Positions 28,819 to 37,611 of a stretch of DNA of 64,000 nt are shown here, piece after piece (the first letter of the stretch is position 1; every line of letters begins with the position of its first letter). The DNA is from Halorubrum amylolyticum (GTDB taxonomy: Archaea; Halobacteriota; Halobacteria; Halobacteriales; Haloferacaceae). Made by a program: the position numbers and the translations under genes. The notes under the pieces were generated by a model. That model did not search any database, was not told the origin of the DNA, and saw only the letters and a list, made by a program, of their open reading frames with translations. The stretch lies in NCBI RefSeq assembly GCF_004114995.1, contig NZ_SDJP01000006.1, positions 1 through 64,000 on the forward strand. The letters run 5' to 3'.

Positions 28819-28827
28819 CTTAAGTAC
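28819..28827 (+). promoter_or_regulatory. TATA-like box of tRNA-Arg
   Basis: CTTAAGTAC lies about 26 nt before the expected transcript start and 30 nt before the mature 5' end of the tRNA at 28849. Confidence 0.4.
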
Positions 28828-28848
28828 TAGCGCGGTACGTCTATTCGA

Positions 28849-28921
28849 GTCCTGGTAGGGTAGTGGACTATCCTCTTGGCTTGCGGAGCCAGGGACCGGA
28901 GTTCAAATCTCCGTCAGGACG
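28849..28921 (+). tRNA. tRNA-Arg (GCG)
   Basis: A 73-nt cloverleaf. The acceptor stem GTCCTGG (28849-28855) pairs with TCAGGAC (28914-28920) with one G-T pair; the discriminator is G. The anticodon arm TTGGC-TTGCGGA-GCCAG gives anticodon GCG, reading CGC/CGU arginine codons. The T arm is CGGAG-TTCAAAT-CTCCG. The 3' end is repeated twice in full downstream. Confidence 0.95.
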
Positions 28922-29494
28922 TTTTCGGATGCACCAAACGGCGAGCATCGCGTGCCGTGCGCATGTCCAAAAACTCCGCGGAGATTTGAGCAGGAAAGTC
29001 GCAGCGGCCGAGCGAAGCGAGGCCGACCGTCTTTCCGAGTTCAAATCTCCGTCAGGACGCTCACTTTGCGGCTGCCTCACTTCGTTCGGCAGCCGCGGCG
29101 TTCGGTCCTGACGTGCCTCACGCTCGTTTCACTCGCGTGAGACTCCGTCAGGACGTTTTCGGATGCACCAAACGGCGAGCATCGCGTGCCGTGCGCATGT
29201 CCAAAAACTCCGCGGAGATTTGTGCAGGAAAGTCGCAGCCCGGGAAGCGAACGAAGTGAGCGACCCGGACCGTCTTTCCGAGTTCAAATCTCCGTCAGGA
29301 CGCTCACTTTGCGGCTGCCTCACTTCGTTCGGCAGCCGCCGCGTTCGCGCCCTGACTTGCCCTGCGCTCGCTTCGCTCGCGGCGTCGCCGCTCGCAACGA
29401 GGGCTCCCTGCGGTCGCCCTCGCACCGCTCGCGCAGGACTCCGTCAGGACGTTTTCGGATGCACCAAACGGCGAGCACCGCGAGCCGTGCGCAC
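28909..29494 (+). repeat. Tandem array derived from the tRNA-Arg 3' end
   Basis: Two full units and a partial one start at the tRNA tail CTCCGTCAGGACG: 28909-29142 (234 nt), 29143-29438 (296 nt) and from 29439 on. Each full unit contains TTTTCGGATGCACCAAACGG, a shared 3'-of-tRNA segment, then an exact copy of the last 23 nt of tRNA-Arg (29037-29059, 29280-29302), then a hairpin CGGCTGCC/GGCAGCCG, then a divergent GC-rich part. No open frame with coding character lies in this 597-nt gap. Confidence 0.85.
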
Positions 29495-29518
29495 GTTGAC
29501 GACCGCAAAACACGGTGG

Positions 29519-31375
29519 TCAGTCGTGCGGGTGGAACCGCTCCATCGCGCGCTTGACCGCGTCCGTGTCGCCGATGAAGGTGACGTGGTCGCCGTACTCC
29601 AGCACGCTGTCCGCCGACGGTACGCGGTTCTCGCCGTCACGGCTGACGACGGCGACGAAGGTGCCGTCGGGGATCTCCGCGTTGAGGTCGCGGATCGTCT
29701 TCCCGGCGAGGGTCTCCGCGGTCACTTCGACCTCCTGTATGTCGTGGCTGTCGCCCAGTTCGTTCATCCAGTGGGTGATCGCCGGGCGCTCGATCTCGTC
29801 GTCGATGGCGACGGCGGTGGCGGTCGGCGAGTCGATCGCCTCGACACCGATGCTCTCGAAGGCCTCGACGTTGTCCGGTTCGTTCACCCGCGAGTACACC
29901 GCCTCGACGCCGAACTTCGTGATCGCGAGCTGGCACGCGAGGAGGTTGATGTCGTCGTCGCCGGTCACCGTGATCACCCGCTTGGCGTCCCCGATGCCCG
30001 CGCCGCGCAGCGCCTCCGTGTCGCTGCCGTCGCCCTCGTACACGGTGAACCCCTCCGAGCGCGCCCGTTCGACCGCTTCGTCGTCGCTCTCGACGATGAC
30101 GACGTACTCTCCCCGCCGCTCCAGCCGTGTGGCGAGCGCCCGGCCGACCCGGCCGCCGCCGATGATCATCGTGCGCATTGGTGACACTCCGAGAACGTCG
30201 CCGATCTGCCGCGCCAGCCCGGCCTCGATCGCGACCGTCGCGAAGATGACGGCGAACACCGTCCCGACCAACAGCTCTCCCGCAGCCACGTTCCCCGCCA
30301 GCTCCAGCTCGATCGCGAACAGCGTCGCCACGCTCGCTGGGATGATCCCGCGGGGACCGACGCTGGCGATGAACAGCCGCTCCGGCCGCGTGAACCGCTC
30401 GACGCCGGCGGTCGCGATGAGCGCCCCGAGCGGCCGCAACACGAGCATGACCGCGAGCACGATCCCGACGGCGCCGACGCCGAGTTCCGCGATCGCCTCG
30501 ACGTCGATCAGCGCGGCCAACGAGATGAACACGAACGAGAGGACGATGAGCGTCGTGTTCTCGGCGAACCGCTCGATCTCCTCTCTGTTGTCGATATCCA
30601 GGTTCCCGAGGATGATCCCGCTCGTCGCCGCCGCCGCGATTCCCGCCTCGGCGGCGACGGCCTCGGCGGCCGCGAACGCCCCCACCGCCGCCGCCAACAC
30701 GAGGAACTGCGACGCCTGCACGTCGCGCTCGGGGACGTAGTCGCTGTTCAACAGGAGGTAGATCGCCGCCGCCGCGAACACGCCGGCGGCCACGCCGACG
30801 CCGAACCGCCGGAGGAACGAGAGCACGGTCGCCGGGACGCCGAGGTCGTCGAGCAGCAGCGTCTCGAAGATCACCACGGCGACGATCGCGGCCGTCACGT
30901 CGTTGATTATCCCCTCGGTCTCCAGCGCGGCCGCGACGTGGTCCCTCACCCGGACGACGTTGAGTATGGGCGTGATCACGGTCGGTCCCGTCGCCACGAG
31001 CAGCGCCCCGATGAGCAGCGCGATCTCCCAGTTTGCCCCCTCGAAGAACCGCACCGCCGCCGCCGTTCCGAGGAACATCACGAGGGCGCTGACCGTCACC
31101 AGCCGAAGCGACACGGTCGACGCGCCCCGGATACGCTCGATCCGGAGCGCGAACGCCCCCTCGAAGACGATGATCGCCACGCTGAGCCCGACGATGATCT
31201 CCAGCCCGTCCCCGAACGTCTCGAGGGTCACGAGCCCCAGCACCTCCGGCCCCAACACGACCCCAATGAGGAGGTAGAAGATGACGCTCGGCACCTTCAG
31301 CCGGTGAGCGACCAGCTGCACGGCGAGCCCCGACACGAGAATCGCCGCGACGGCCGGCAACAGACTACTGGACAC
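29519..31375 (-). CDS. Cation:proton antiporter with TrkA-type regulatory domain
   Basis: A 618-residue membrane protein. Residues 1-390 form a CPA-type (NhaP/KefB-like) antiporter with about 12 helices; the transport core motifs are ALLVATGPTVITPIL and ALETEGIINDVTAAIVAVVI. Residues from about 397 form a Rossmann TrkA-N domain (TMIIGGGRVGRALATRLERR, with GDGSDTEALRGAGIGDAKRV), and the end is a TrkA-C/RCK-C domain (TIRDLNAEIPDGTFVAVVSR). It would exchange Na+ or K+ for H+ under control by a nucleotide or ligand. It stops 25 nt after the tRNA-Arg repeat array. The exact ion is unknown. Confidence 0.88.
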   Translation of the reverse strand: MSSSLLPAVAAILVSGLAVQLVAHRLKVPSVIFYLLIGVVLGPEVLGLVTLETFGDGLEIIVGLSVAIIVFEGAFALRIERIRGASTVSLRLVTVSALVMFLGTAAAVRFFEGANWEIALLIGALLVATGPTVITPILNVVRVRDHVAAALETEGIINDVTAAIVAVVIFETLLLDDLGVPATVLSFLRRFGVGVAAGVFAAAAIYLLLNSDYVPERDVQASQFLVLAAAVGAFAAAEAVAAEAGIAAAATSGIILGNLDIDNREEIERFAENTTLIVLSFVFISLAALIDVEAIAELGVGAVGIVLAVMLVLRPLGALIATAGVERFTRPERLFIASVGPRGIIPASVATLFAIELELAGNVAAGELLVGTVFAVIFATVAIEAGLARQIGDVLGVSPMRTMIIGGGRVGRALATRLERRGEYVVIVESDDEAVERARSEGFTVYEGDGSDTEALRGAGIGDAKRVITVTGDDDINLLACQLAITKFGVEAVYSRVNEPDNVEAFESIGVEAIDSPTATAVAIDDEIERPAITHWMNELGDSHDIQEVEVTAETLAGKTIRDLNAEIPDGTFVAVVSRDGENRVPSADSVLEYGDHVTFIGDTDAVKRAMERFHPHD

Positions 31376-31454
31376 GTCTACCGCTCGTAGATTCCCCGCC
31401 CTTCTTAGTGTACTGGTGCGGCGACCGTCCCGTCACCGACCGCGTTTCCCCTCC

Positions 31455-31606
31455 GCCCTCCGACCCACCGGCACTCCGCCCTCCGACCCACCGGCACTCC
31501 GCCCTCCGACCCACCGGCACTCCGCCCTCCGGCCCACCTGCACTCCGCCCTCCGGCCCACCTGCACTCCGGCCCACCTGCCCTCCGGCCCACCCGCCCTG
31601 TCCTCC
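31455..31606 (+). repeat. 23-bp minisatellite
   Basis: Five tandem units in the 288-nt gap between the antiporter and the DUF309 gene: three of GCCCTCCGACCCACCGGCAC+TCC (31455-31523), two variants with GGCCCACCTGCAC (31524-31569), and shortened units to 31606. On the minus strand it would read as WVGGRSAGGSEGG-type repeats without a start or conserved domain, so it is treated as noncoding. Confidence 0.88.
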
Positions 31607-31663
31607 GGGGGACCGTCGCCGTCGGTCTCGCCGCTTATGTGTCGGGAACGTCCACGGACCGGT

Positions 31664-32410
31664 ATGACCGATCGCGAGCCCGCCCCCGGCGACCGAGAGT
31701 GCCCCGCCGAGGGCCCCGCAGAGGACGCCGTCGAGGGCGACGACGACGAGCGCGCGGACGACGGTCGGCGCGCGGACGTTCCCCCGACCGTTCCCGCCGC
31801 GCTCCGCGCCGGCGTCGCCCTGTTCAACGAGGGGCACGTCCTCGCGGCGCATGACCCGTGGGAGGCGGCGTGGCTCCCGCTCGGCGAGGGTCCCGACGAA
31901 CGTCCCGACGAGCGTCTGCTCCACGGGCTGATCGCGACCGCGGCGGCGACCCATCACGCTTCTGGCCGCAACTGGTCCGGAGCGGCCGGCTGCGCGAGCA
32001 ACGCGGTCGAATACTTCGACGGGATCGGGTCGGCGCCGCGGAGAGTCGACATCGACCCTGTCCGGGACTGGTGTCGCCGGCTCGCGGCCGACCCGGAGAC
32101 GAGCGAGCGCGCGGCCCCGCCGACGCTCCGAATCGACGGGACGGCCCCGCGGTTCGGCGACCTCGACCTGTCGGCCGCGCTGCTCGCGGCACCGGCGTTG
32201 GCCGGCGCGGTCGCTTCCGGCGACGAGGAGACCTTCGAGACCGCGGCGGCGCTCGCGCGCGAGGAGCGCGGCACCGGCCGGACGACCTTCGCGGAGTTGC
32301 TGTTCGCGTTCCTCCGCACGCCCGACGCCCGCCCGCAGGTGGCCGCGCGGCTCGCGGATCATGTGGAACTGGCGGAGCGAAAGCGGCGGGACGTCAACGA
32401 CCTGTTTTGA
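31664..32410 (+). CDS. DUF309 domain protein
   Basis: A 248-residue soluble protein. After an acidic N-terminus (residues 1-40) the DUF309 signature is clear: GVALFNEGHVLAAHDPWEAA with the conserved Asn, His and Trp, then ERLLHGLIATAAATHHASGR and a GAAGCASNAVEYFDGI helix. The family is all-helical and of unknown biochemical function. The ATG at 31664 lies after the minisatellite; a longer reading from 31637 adds a basic peptide and is unlikely. The C-terminus extends beyond the domain with an Ala/Arg/Glu-rich helix. It is convergent with azf. Confidence 0.82.
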   Translation: MTDREPAPGDRECPAEGPAEDAVEGDDDERADDGRRADVPPTVPAALRAGVALFNEGHVLAAHDPWEAAWLPLGEGPDERPDERLLHGLIATAAATHHASGRNWSGAAGCASNAVEYFDGIGSAPRRVDIDPVRDWCRRLAADPETSERAAPPTLRIDGTAPRFGDLDLSAALLAAPALAGAVASGDEETFETAAALAREERGTGRTTFAELLFAFLRTPDARPQVAARLADHVELAERKRRDVNDLF

Positions 32411-32422
32411 GCGGTCACCCGG

Positions 32423-33325
32423 TCAGGCGCCGTCGGTCGGCGTGTCGGGGTCCGTGGGGAAGTTTGGATCGGCCGGGGGGTCGTCGAGGCCCGGGTGGCC
32501 CCCGTCTCTGACTGGTTCGTCGCCCTCGGTGGTGCCGTCGGTTCCGGCCTTCGGCTCCCCCTCGAACGTGTAGTCGCCGGAGTTGTCGGCGGGGTCGTAA
32601 CCGAGGGCCTCGCGGGCGCGCTCGAGCGAGTAATAGCGTCGGTCGTTGTTCGAGATGCCGTAGACGATCTCGTAGCCGTAGTCGGCCTGCAGACACCGGT
32701 TGAACAGGTGCGCGCAGTCGCGGTGCGAGAGCCACATCGCCTGCCCGCGCTCGTACTCCCGCGGCGGGTGGTCCTTCGTGAGGTTGCCGACGCGGACGCA
32801 GACGACGCTCATCCCGTGTTCGTCGTGGTGGAAGCGCCCCAGCGACTCCCCGGCCGCCTTCGAGACGCCGTAGAGGTTCCCGGGGCGGGGGAGCTCGGTG
32901 CCGTCGAGCCGGTAGCCGTCGTCGGGGCGGTACAGGTCCGGCGTGCGGTCCTCGGTCTCGTAGCCGCCGACGGCGTGGTTCGAGGAGGCGAACGCGAACT
33001 TCTCGACGCCGGCGTCGACCGCGGCGCGCATCACGACCTGCGTCCCGTCGATGTTGTTCCGGAGGACGGAGTCCCACGGCGCCGTCTTCCGCGGGTCGCC
33101 CGCGAGGTGGATCACCGCGCCGACGCCGTCCACCGCCTCCCGGACGGCGTCCGCGTCGGTGATGTCGGCGACGTACCGGTCGGCGTCGGTGACCCCGTTT
33201 GGAACCTTCGCCGCCGGGAGCGGCTCCCTGTCGAGGAGTCGCCACTCGTAGTCGTCGCCGATGCCGCGGAGGATGGCCTGCCCCACCCGTCCGCCGGCGC
33301 CCGTCAGCAGGACCGGCTCGTCCAT
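32423..33325 (-). CDS. azf: Archaeal NAD-dependent glucose-6-phosphate dehydrogenase (Azf)
   Basis: An extended short-chain dehydrogenase of 300 residues that oxidises glucose-6-phosphate with NAD+ in the haloarchaeal oxidative pentose phosphate pathway. The Rossmann motif is TGAGGRVGQAI; the catalytic Ser and Tyr-x3-Lys are in FASSNHAVGGYE and NLYGVSKAAGE. Segments such as PPREYERGQAMWLSHRDCAH and YGISNNDRRYYSLERAREAL match, from memory, the Haloferax volcanii Azf protein. The C-terminal tail after DNSGDYTFEGE is an acidic extension. A TATA box about 30 nt upstream of the ATG suggests a leaderless message. A related uronate dehydrogenase function is the main alternative. Confidence 0.88.
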   Translation of the reverse strand: MDEPVLLTGAGGRVGQAILRGIGDDYEWRLLDREPLPAAKVPNGVTDADRYVADITDADAVREAVDGVGAVIHLAGDPRKTAPWDSVLRNNIDGTQVVMRAAVDAGVEKFAFASSNHAVGGYETEDRTPDLYRPDDGYRLDGTELPRPGNLYGVSKAAGESLGRFHHDEHGMSVVCVRVGNLTKDHPPREYERGQAMWLSHRDCAHLFNRCLQADYGYEIVYGISNNDRRYYSLERAREALGYDPADNSGDYTFEGEPKAGTDGTTEGDEPVRDGGHPGLDDPPADPNFPTDPDTPTDGA

Positions 33326-33350
33326 TCGGTCGTACGTGGGCGCGAGACGG

Positions 33351-33360
33351 GCATATATGC
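33351..33360 (-). promoter_or_regulatory. TATA box of azf
   Basis: GCATATATGC, itself a palindrome, is centred 30 nt upstream of the azf ATG at 33325. Confidence 0.55.
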
Positions 33361-33395
33361 CACGGTTCGGTCGCGGCGCGGTGGTCGTCCCCTCG

Positions 33396-33746
33396 CTACA
33401 GCTTCTCGCGCGAGACGCTCACGCCGGTCGGGGTGACGACGATCTGGTCGTCGCCCTTCTGGACGATGTCGCCGTCGACCTCCTGGGCGACCTGCCGCAG
33501 TTCGTCGATGATGTGTTCGATCGTCCGGTCCGATGTGGAGTGACGGGTGATGTCCGCGATGACGAAGTCGCCGTCGTAGACGGCGTCTTTGATCGGGATC
33601 ACGTCGCCCTGATCCCCGATCTCCGCGATGTGTACTTGCATGCCCGTGTCCGCGTGCGCCTCGGCGAAGTCGTCGAGGTCGAGCTCGACGTAGTCGTCGA
33701 CGGAGCGGTTCCCGCCCCCGCCGAGGATCTTGCTCATAATACCCAT
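33396..33746 (-). CDS. sepF: Archaeal SepF cell-division protein
   Basis: A 116-residue SepF/DUF552 protein, the membrane anchor of the FtsZ1/FtsZ2 ring in archaea. The N-terminus MGIMSKILGGG is the short amphipathic membrane-binding helix, followed by a linker and the SepF core: MQVHIAEIGDQGDVIPIKDA, DGDFVIADITRHST, HIIDELRQVAQEVDGDIVQ and a C-terminal VVTPTGVSVSREK. The start at 33746 keeps the amphipathic helix; ATG at 33737 (MSKIL) would also do. Longer readings have a basic Cys-rich N-terminus. It is followed on the complementary arrangement by azf but is not obviously in one operon. Confidence 0.9.
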   Translation of the reverse strand: MGIMSKILGGGGNRSVDDYVELDLDDFAEAHADTGMQVHIAEIGDQGDVIPIKDAVYDGDFVIADITRHSTSDRTIEHIIDELRQVAQEVDGDIVQKGDDQIVVTPTGVSVSREKL

Positions 33747-33807
33747 ACACACCACACGACGAGGTCGGACATTAGTTCTTACGTCAGACGCTACGTCGCA
33801 CTGGCCG

Positions 33808-36603
33808 TCATCGGTTCTCGCCGAGCCGCTCCTGCCACTCCTGTACCCGCGACAGCAGCTCCACCGGCGCGGTCTCTGCGACGTCGACATCGCTCAGCTC
33901 CTCGATCACGGCGCGGATCTCGGTGTCAAGCCGGTCGGTCTCCGCGGTCTCGCCGGGCTCTCCGGCGCGGGGTGACACCGACTCCGGCTCCGCTCCGTTC
34001 CGGTTGTTTTCGGGCTCGGCCGCACCGGGTACCCCGGAATCGCCGTCGCCCTCCCCCGCGAACGACCCGGACGAGAGGTCGAAGACGACCTGTTCCGGGT
34101 CACCGTTGGCGGTGCCGGCGGAGCTCTCGCCCCCGCGGTCCCCGCCCCGCGATCCCCCCTTCGCCTCGATCGCCTTCTCCTCGCGGAGCCGGTCGAGCAC
34201 CGTGTCGGCGCGGGAGACGACCGGCTCCGGGACGCCGGCGAGGTCGGCGACGTGGACCCCGTACGACCGGTTCGTCGGGCCGTCGCGGACGGTCCGGAGG
34301 AACGTCACCTCCCCGTCGCGCTCGTCGACGGCGACGTGGACGTTGGCGACTCGGGGGAGGTGGTCGGCCAGCGTCGTCAGCTCGTGGTAGTGCGTAGCAA
34401 AGAGCGTTCGCGCGCGCACCTCGTTGTGGAGGTACTCGGTCGCGGCCCACGCGATCGAGATGCCGTCGTAGGTGGCGGTGCCGCGCCCGACCTCGTCGAG
34501 GATGACGAGGGAGTCGGCGGTCGCCGAGTGGAGGATGTTCGACAGCTCCTGCATCTCCACCATGAACGTCGAGCGCCCCTGCGCCAGCTCGTCGAGCGCG
34601 CCGACGCGGGTGTAGATCCCGTCGACGAGCCCGACCGCGGCCGCCCGTGCGGGGACGAACGACCCCGCCTGCGCGAGCAGCTGGATCAGCGCCGCCTGCC
34701 GCATGTACGTCGACTTCCCGCTCATGTTCGGGCCGGTGACGATGAGGAAGCCGCGCTCCCCGTCGAGCCGGAGGTCGTTCGGCACGAAGTCGGTCGTCCG
34801 CTCGACGACGGGGTGGCGCCCGGCCTCCACGTCGAGCCGGCGCTCGTCGGTCAGATCGGGGCGCGTCCAGTCGTTGCCGGCGGCGTGGGTCGCCAGCGAC
34901 GCGAGCGCGTCGATCTGGGCGACCGACCGCCCCACGTCCTGCAGCAGTTCGGCGTCGGCCGCGACCCGCTCGCGCAGCTCCTCGAACAGCTCGTACTCCA
35001 GCTCGCCGCGGGCCTCCTCCAGCCGGAGCACCTCGCGCTCCCGCTCTTCGAGCTCCTCGGTGACGAACCGCTTCGAGTTCTTCAGCGTCTTGATCTCGCG
35101 GTAGTGCTCGGGGACTCCGTCGGCCGCGGACTTGCCGACCTGAATGTAGTAGCCGTCCGTCTTGTTGCGGTCGACGGTGACGTGGCTCAGACCGTACTGC
35201 CGCTTCTCGCGCTCCGCGAGCGTGTCGAGCCACCCCTCGACCTCCTCGTGGCGCGCGATCAGCTCGTCGAGCTCGTCGTCGTACCCCTTCCGGAGCAGTC
35301 CGCCCTGCGTCTTCGTCTTCGGCGGGTCCTCCGCGAGCGCGTCCGCGAGCTCGTCGTGGAGGGTCGCGGCGCGCTCGCGGTCGATTTCTTCCAGCACCGC
35401 GGCGACCGGCGAGTCGGCGAGCGCGGTCCCGGAGACGGCGTCCGAGAGTTCGGGAACCAGCGCGAGGGAGTCCCGCACCGAGAGGAGTTGGCGGGCACCC
35501 GCGCTCCCGCTCGTCGCCCGCGCCGCGAGGCGTTCGAGGTCGTACGCGTCTCCGAGCGTCTCCCGCAGGCGGTCGCGCGCGAGCGCCGCCGACGCCAGCG
35601 CCTCCACCGCGTCGAGCCGGCGGTCCAGCTCCTCACGGTCCCGCCGCGGGCGCGTGAGCCACTCTCGGAGCAGCCGCCCGCCGGCGGCCGTGACGGTGTG
35701 ATCGACCGTCTCGAACAGCGAGCCGTCGGCGTCGCCGCGCATCGTCTCGGTGAGCTCGAGGTTGCGCTGGGTCGTGGCGTCGACGGCGACGTGGTCGTCG
35801 TCGCCGTAGGCGGTGAGGCGGGTGATCGACGCCAGCACGCCCGCGCCCGTCTCTTCGACGTAGCCGAGGACCGCGCCCGCCGCGCGCAGCGCCAGCTCGG
35901 AGTCGATCCCGACGCTGTCGGCGGTCTCGCGGCCGAACTGCTCGCGGACCGCGTGGGTCGCGCGCCCCGGCGCGAACGCCTCCGCGTCGAAGACGGAGAC
36001 CGACCCCGACAGGTCCTCGCGGACCGCCCCGAGCAGCCCGTTGTCGTTGCGGACGCGCGGCCCCGGAAGCACCTCCGCGGGGTCGAAGCGGTACAGCTCC
36101 GCGCGGAGGTCGTCGGCGGTCTCGACCTCGGTGACGAGAAATCGCCCGGTGGTCACGTCGGCGAGCGCGAGCCCGTAGGGGCCGTCGGCGTCGTCGCCTT
36201 CGGTCGCCGACGCGCCAGCGCCCGGCCCGTCCCCCTCGCGGACGACCGCCGCGAGGTACCGGGCGTCGTCGTCGGCGGTCTCCAGCAGGGTGCCGGGCGT
36301 GACGACGCGGGTGATCTCGCGGGCGTGGCCGTCGTCCGTCTCGTACTGGTCGGCGACGGCGACCCGGTAGCCGCGCTCGACGAGCGCCTTCACGTAGGGG
36401 GTGAGCTCCGAGAGCGGCACGCCCGCCATCGGGTACGACGAGCCGTGCGAGGACTTCTGCGAGACGGTGAGATCCAGCTCGTCGGCGACCAGTTCGGCGT
36501 CGTCCGCGAAGAACTCGTAGAAGTCGCCGCACTGCATGGCGAGGACATCCGCGTCGGTCTCCGCCTTGAGATCGAGAAACTCTCCGACGATCCCCGTTGG
36601 CAT
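33808..36603 (-). CDS. mutS: DNA mismatch repair protein MutS
   Basis: A 931-residue mismatch recognition ATPase. The N-terminal mismatch-binding motif is GDFYEFFADDAELVA (Phe-Tyr-Glu). The connector, core and clamp follow, with DRNKTDGYYIQVGKSA in the clamp. The ATPase domain has Walker A TGPNMSGKSTYMRQ, a DELAQGRSTFMVEMQEL loop, Walker B SLVILDEVGRGTATYDG and ATHYHELTTL. The region between the ATPase and the C-terminal helix-turn-helix (about residues 820-890) is a haloarchaeal acidic insertion. The gene is single; mutL is not in the window. Confidence 0.95.
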   Translation of the reverse strand: MPTGIVGEFLDLKAETDADVLAMQCGDFYEFFADDAELVADELDLTVSQKSSHGSSYPMAGVPLSELTPYVKALVERGYRVAVADQYETDDGHAREITRVVTPGTLLETADDDARYLAAVVREGDGPGAGASATEGDDADGPYGLALADVTTGRFLVTEVETADDLRAELYRFDPAEVLPGPRVRNDNGLLGAVREDLSGSVSVFDAEAFAPGRATHAVREQFGRETADSVGIDSELALRAAGAVLGYVEETGAGVLASITRLTAYGDDDHVAVDATTQRNLELTETMRGDADGSLFETVDHTVTAAGGRLLREWLTRPRRDREELDRRLDAVEALASAALARDRLRETLGDAYDLERLAARATSGSAGARQLLSVRDSLALVPELSDAVSGTALADSPVAAVLEEIDRERAATLHDELADALAEDPPKTKTQGGLLRKGYDDELDELIARHEEVEGWLDTLAEREKRQYGLSHVTVDRNKTDGYYIQVGKSAADGVPEHYREIKTLKNSKRFVTEELEEREREVLRLEEARGELEYELFEELRERVAADAELLQDVGRSVAQIDALASLATHAAGNDWTRPDLTDERRLDVEAGRHPVVERTTDFVPNDLRLDGERGFLIVTGPNMSGKSTYMRQAALIQLLAQAGSFVPARAAAVGLVDGIYTRVGALDELAQGRSTFMVEMQELSNILHSATADSLVILDEVGRGTATYDGISIAWAATEYLHNEVRARTLFATHYHELTTLADHLPRVANVHVAVDERDGEVTFLRTVRDGPTNRSYGVHVADLAGVPEPVVSRADTVLDRLREEKAIEAKGGSRGGDRGGESSAGTANGDPEQVVFDLSSGSFAGEGDGDSGVPGAAEPENNRNGAEPESVSPRAGEPGETAETDRLDTEIRAVIEELSDVDVAETAPVELLSRVQEWQERLGENR

Positions 36604-36670
36604 ATGTCCGTACTCCCGCCGTCGGCGGGTAAAACCCTACGGGTGTGCAGCCGCGCGCGGCGGTCGGCGT

Positions 36671-36727
36671 CGCTCGGCTTCCCGGACCTTGGCATCGCTC
36701 GGCTTCCCGGACCCTGGCATCGCTCGG
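36671..36727 (+). repeat. 25-bp direct repeat
   Basis: Two tandem copies, CGCTCGGCTTCCCGGACC plus YTGGCAT (36671-36695 and 36696-36720), and a partial third, CGCTCGG. It lies between the divergently transcribed mutS and ZIP genes, close to the ZIP start. Confidence 0.85.
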
Positions 36728-36766
36728 TGGGATTATGTGCGTTATCCGCGTACGCTCACGCGATCG

Positions 36767-37564
36767 ATGGTCGCGCTCGACGCGTTCGCGTTCGTCTTCG
36801 TCGCGGGGCTGATCACGGCGCTCGCGACGGGCGTCGGCGCGCTCCCGTTCTTCTTCTTCGACTCGATCAGCGACCGCGGCAACGTGGTGCTGTGGGGGTT
36901 CGCTTCCGGGATCATGCTGGCGGCGTCCCTGTTCGGCCTCGTCGACGAGGGGCTCGCCGAGGGGACGCCGGCGGAGATCGGGATCGGCGTGCTCGCCGGC
37001 GTGGCCCTCGTCGTCCTCGCCCACGACGTGCTGATGGACGCCGAGATCGACCCGCAGGAGTACGAGGAGGCCGACTTCAAGAAGCTCGTCCTGATCCTCG
37101 GCGTGCTGACGGTCCACAGCTTCCCGGAGGGGATCGCGGTCGGCGTCTCCTTCGCCGACCTCGGACTGGAGGGCGTGACCCAGCTGTTCGGGTTCACGGT
37201 CCCGCTTCTGGCGGTGTTCATGACCCTCGCGATCTCGATCCACAACGTCCCCGAGGGGACCGCCATCTCCATCCCGCTGCGGTCGATGGGCGTCTCGAAG
37301 TGGAAGATGGTGTGGTGGTCGGTGTTCTCCAGCCTGCCGCAGCCGATCGGGGCGGTCGTCGCGTTCGCGTTCGTCCGCTACGCCCGCGAGTTCCTCCCGT
37401 ACGGTTTCGGGTTCGCGGCGGGCGCGATGATCTACCTCGTCCTCTCCGAGTTCATCCCCGAGGCGCTCGAAACCGGGACGGACCTGCCGAGCGGCGGGAA
37501 GCCGGTGCTCGCCGGCGGGATCGCGCTCGGCGTCCTGCTGATGGTCCCGCTCAACTTCATCTGA
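36767..37564 (+). CDS. ZIP family metal transporter
   Basis: A 265-residue membrane protein with eight predicted helices that would import Zn2+ or other divalent cations. The binuclear metal-site motifs are VHSFPEGIAVGVSF in helix 4 and SIHNVPEGTAISIPL in helix 5. An intracellular loop DAEIDPQEYEEADFKK is acidic and lacks the His cluster of many ZIP proteins. The ATG at 36767 is chosen because the first helix begins right after it. It is convergent with thiD (47 nt between stops). Confidence 0.9.
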   Translation: MVALDAFAFVFVAGLITALATGVGALPFFFFDSISDRGNVVLWGFASGIMLAASLFGLVDEGLAEGTPAEIGIGVLAGVALVVLAHDVLMDAEIDPQEYEEADFKKLVLILGVLTVHSFPEGIAVGVSFADLGLEGVTQLFGFTVPLLAVFMTLAISIHNVPEGTAISIPLRSMGVSKWKMVWWSVFSSLPQPIGAVVAFAFVRYAREFLPYGFGFAAGAMIYLVLSEFIPEALETGTDLPSGGKPVLAGGIALGVLLMVPLNFI

Positions 37565-37611
37565 CCCGGCGGGCCGCCTGACCGCGGACGAAACCCTAGC
37601 CCCCGTCGAAC

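Noticed and set aside
29037-29302. Additional tRNA-Arg genes in the array
   Set aside because: Only the 3' 23 nt are repeated; the acceptor 5' strand, D arm and anticodon arm are missing.
28909-29494. CRISPR array in the repeat region after tRNA-Arg
   Set aside because: There are only two to three long units of unequal length, containing tRNA fragments; no 24-40 nt repeats with regular unique spacers and no cas genes.
29163-30740. A 525-codon plus-strand frame starting in the tRNA-Arg array
   Set aside because: It is antisense to the antiporter gene and its beginning is tRNA-derived repeat sequence.
31405-32362. Minus-strand protein with WVGGRSAGG repeats over the minisatellite
   Set aside because: The repeats are the translation of the 23-bp noncoding minisatellite, all three frames are open there, and the remainder is antisense to the DUF309 gene.
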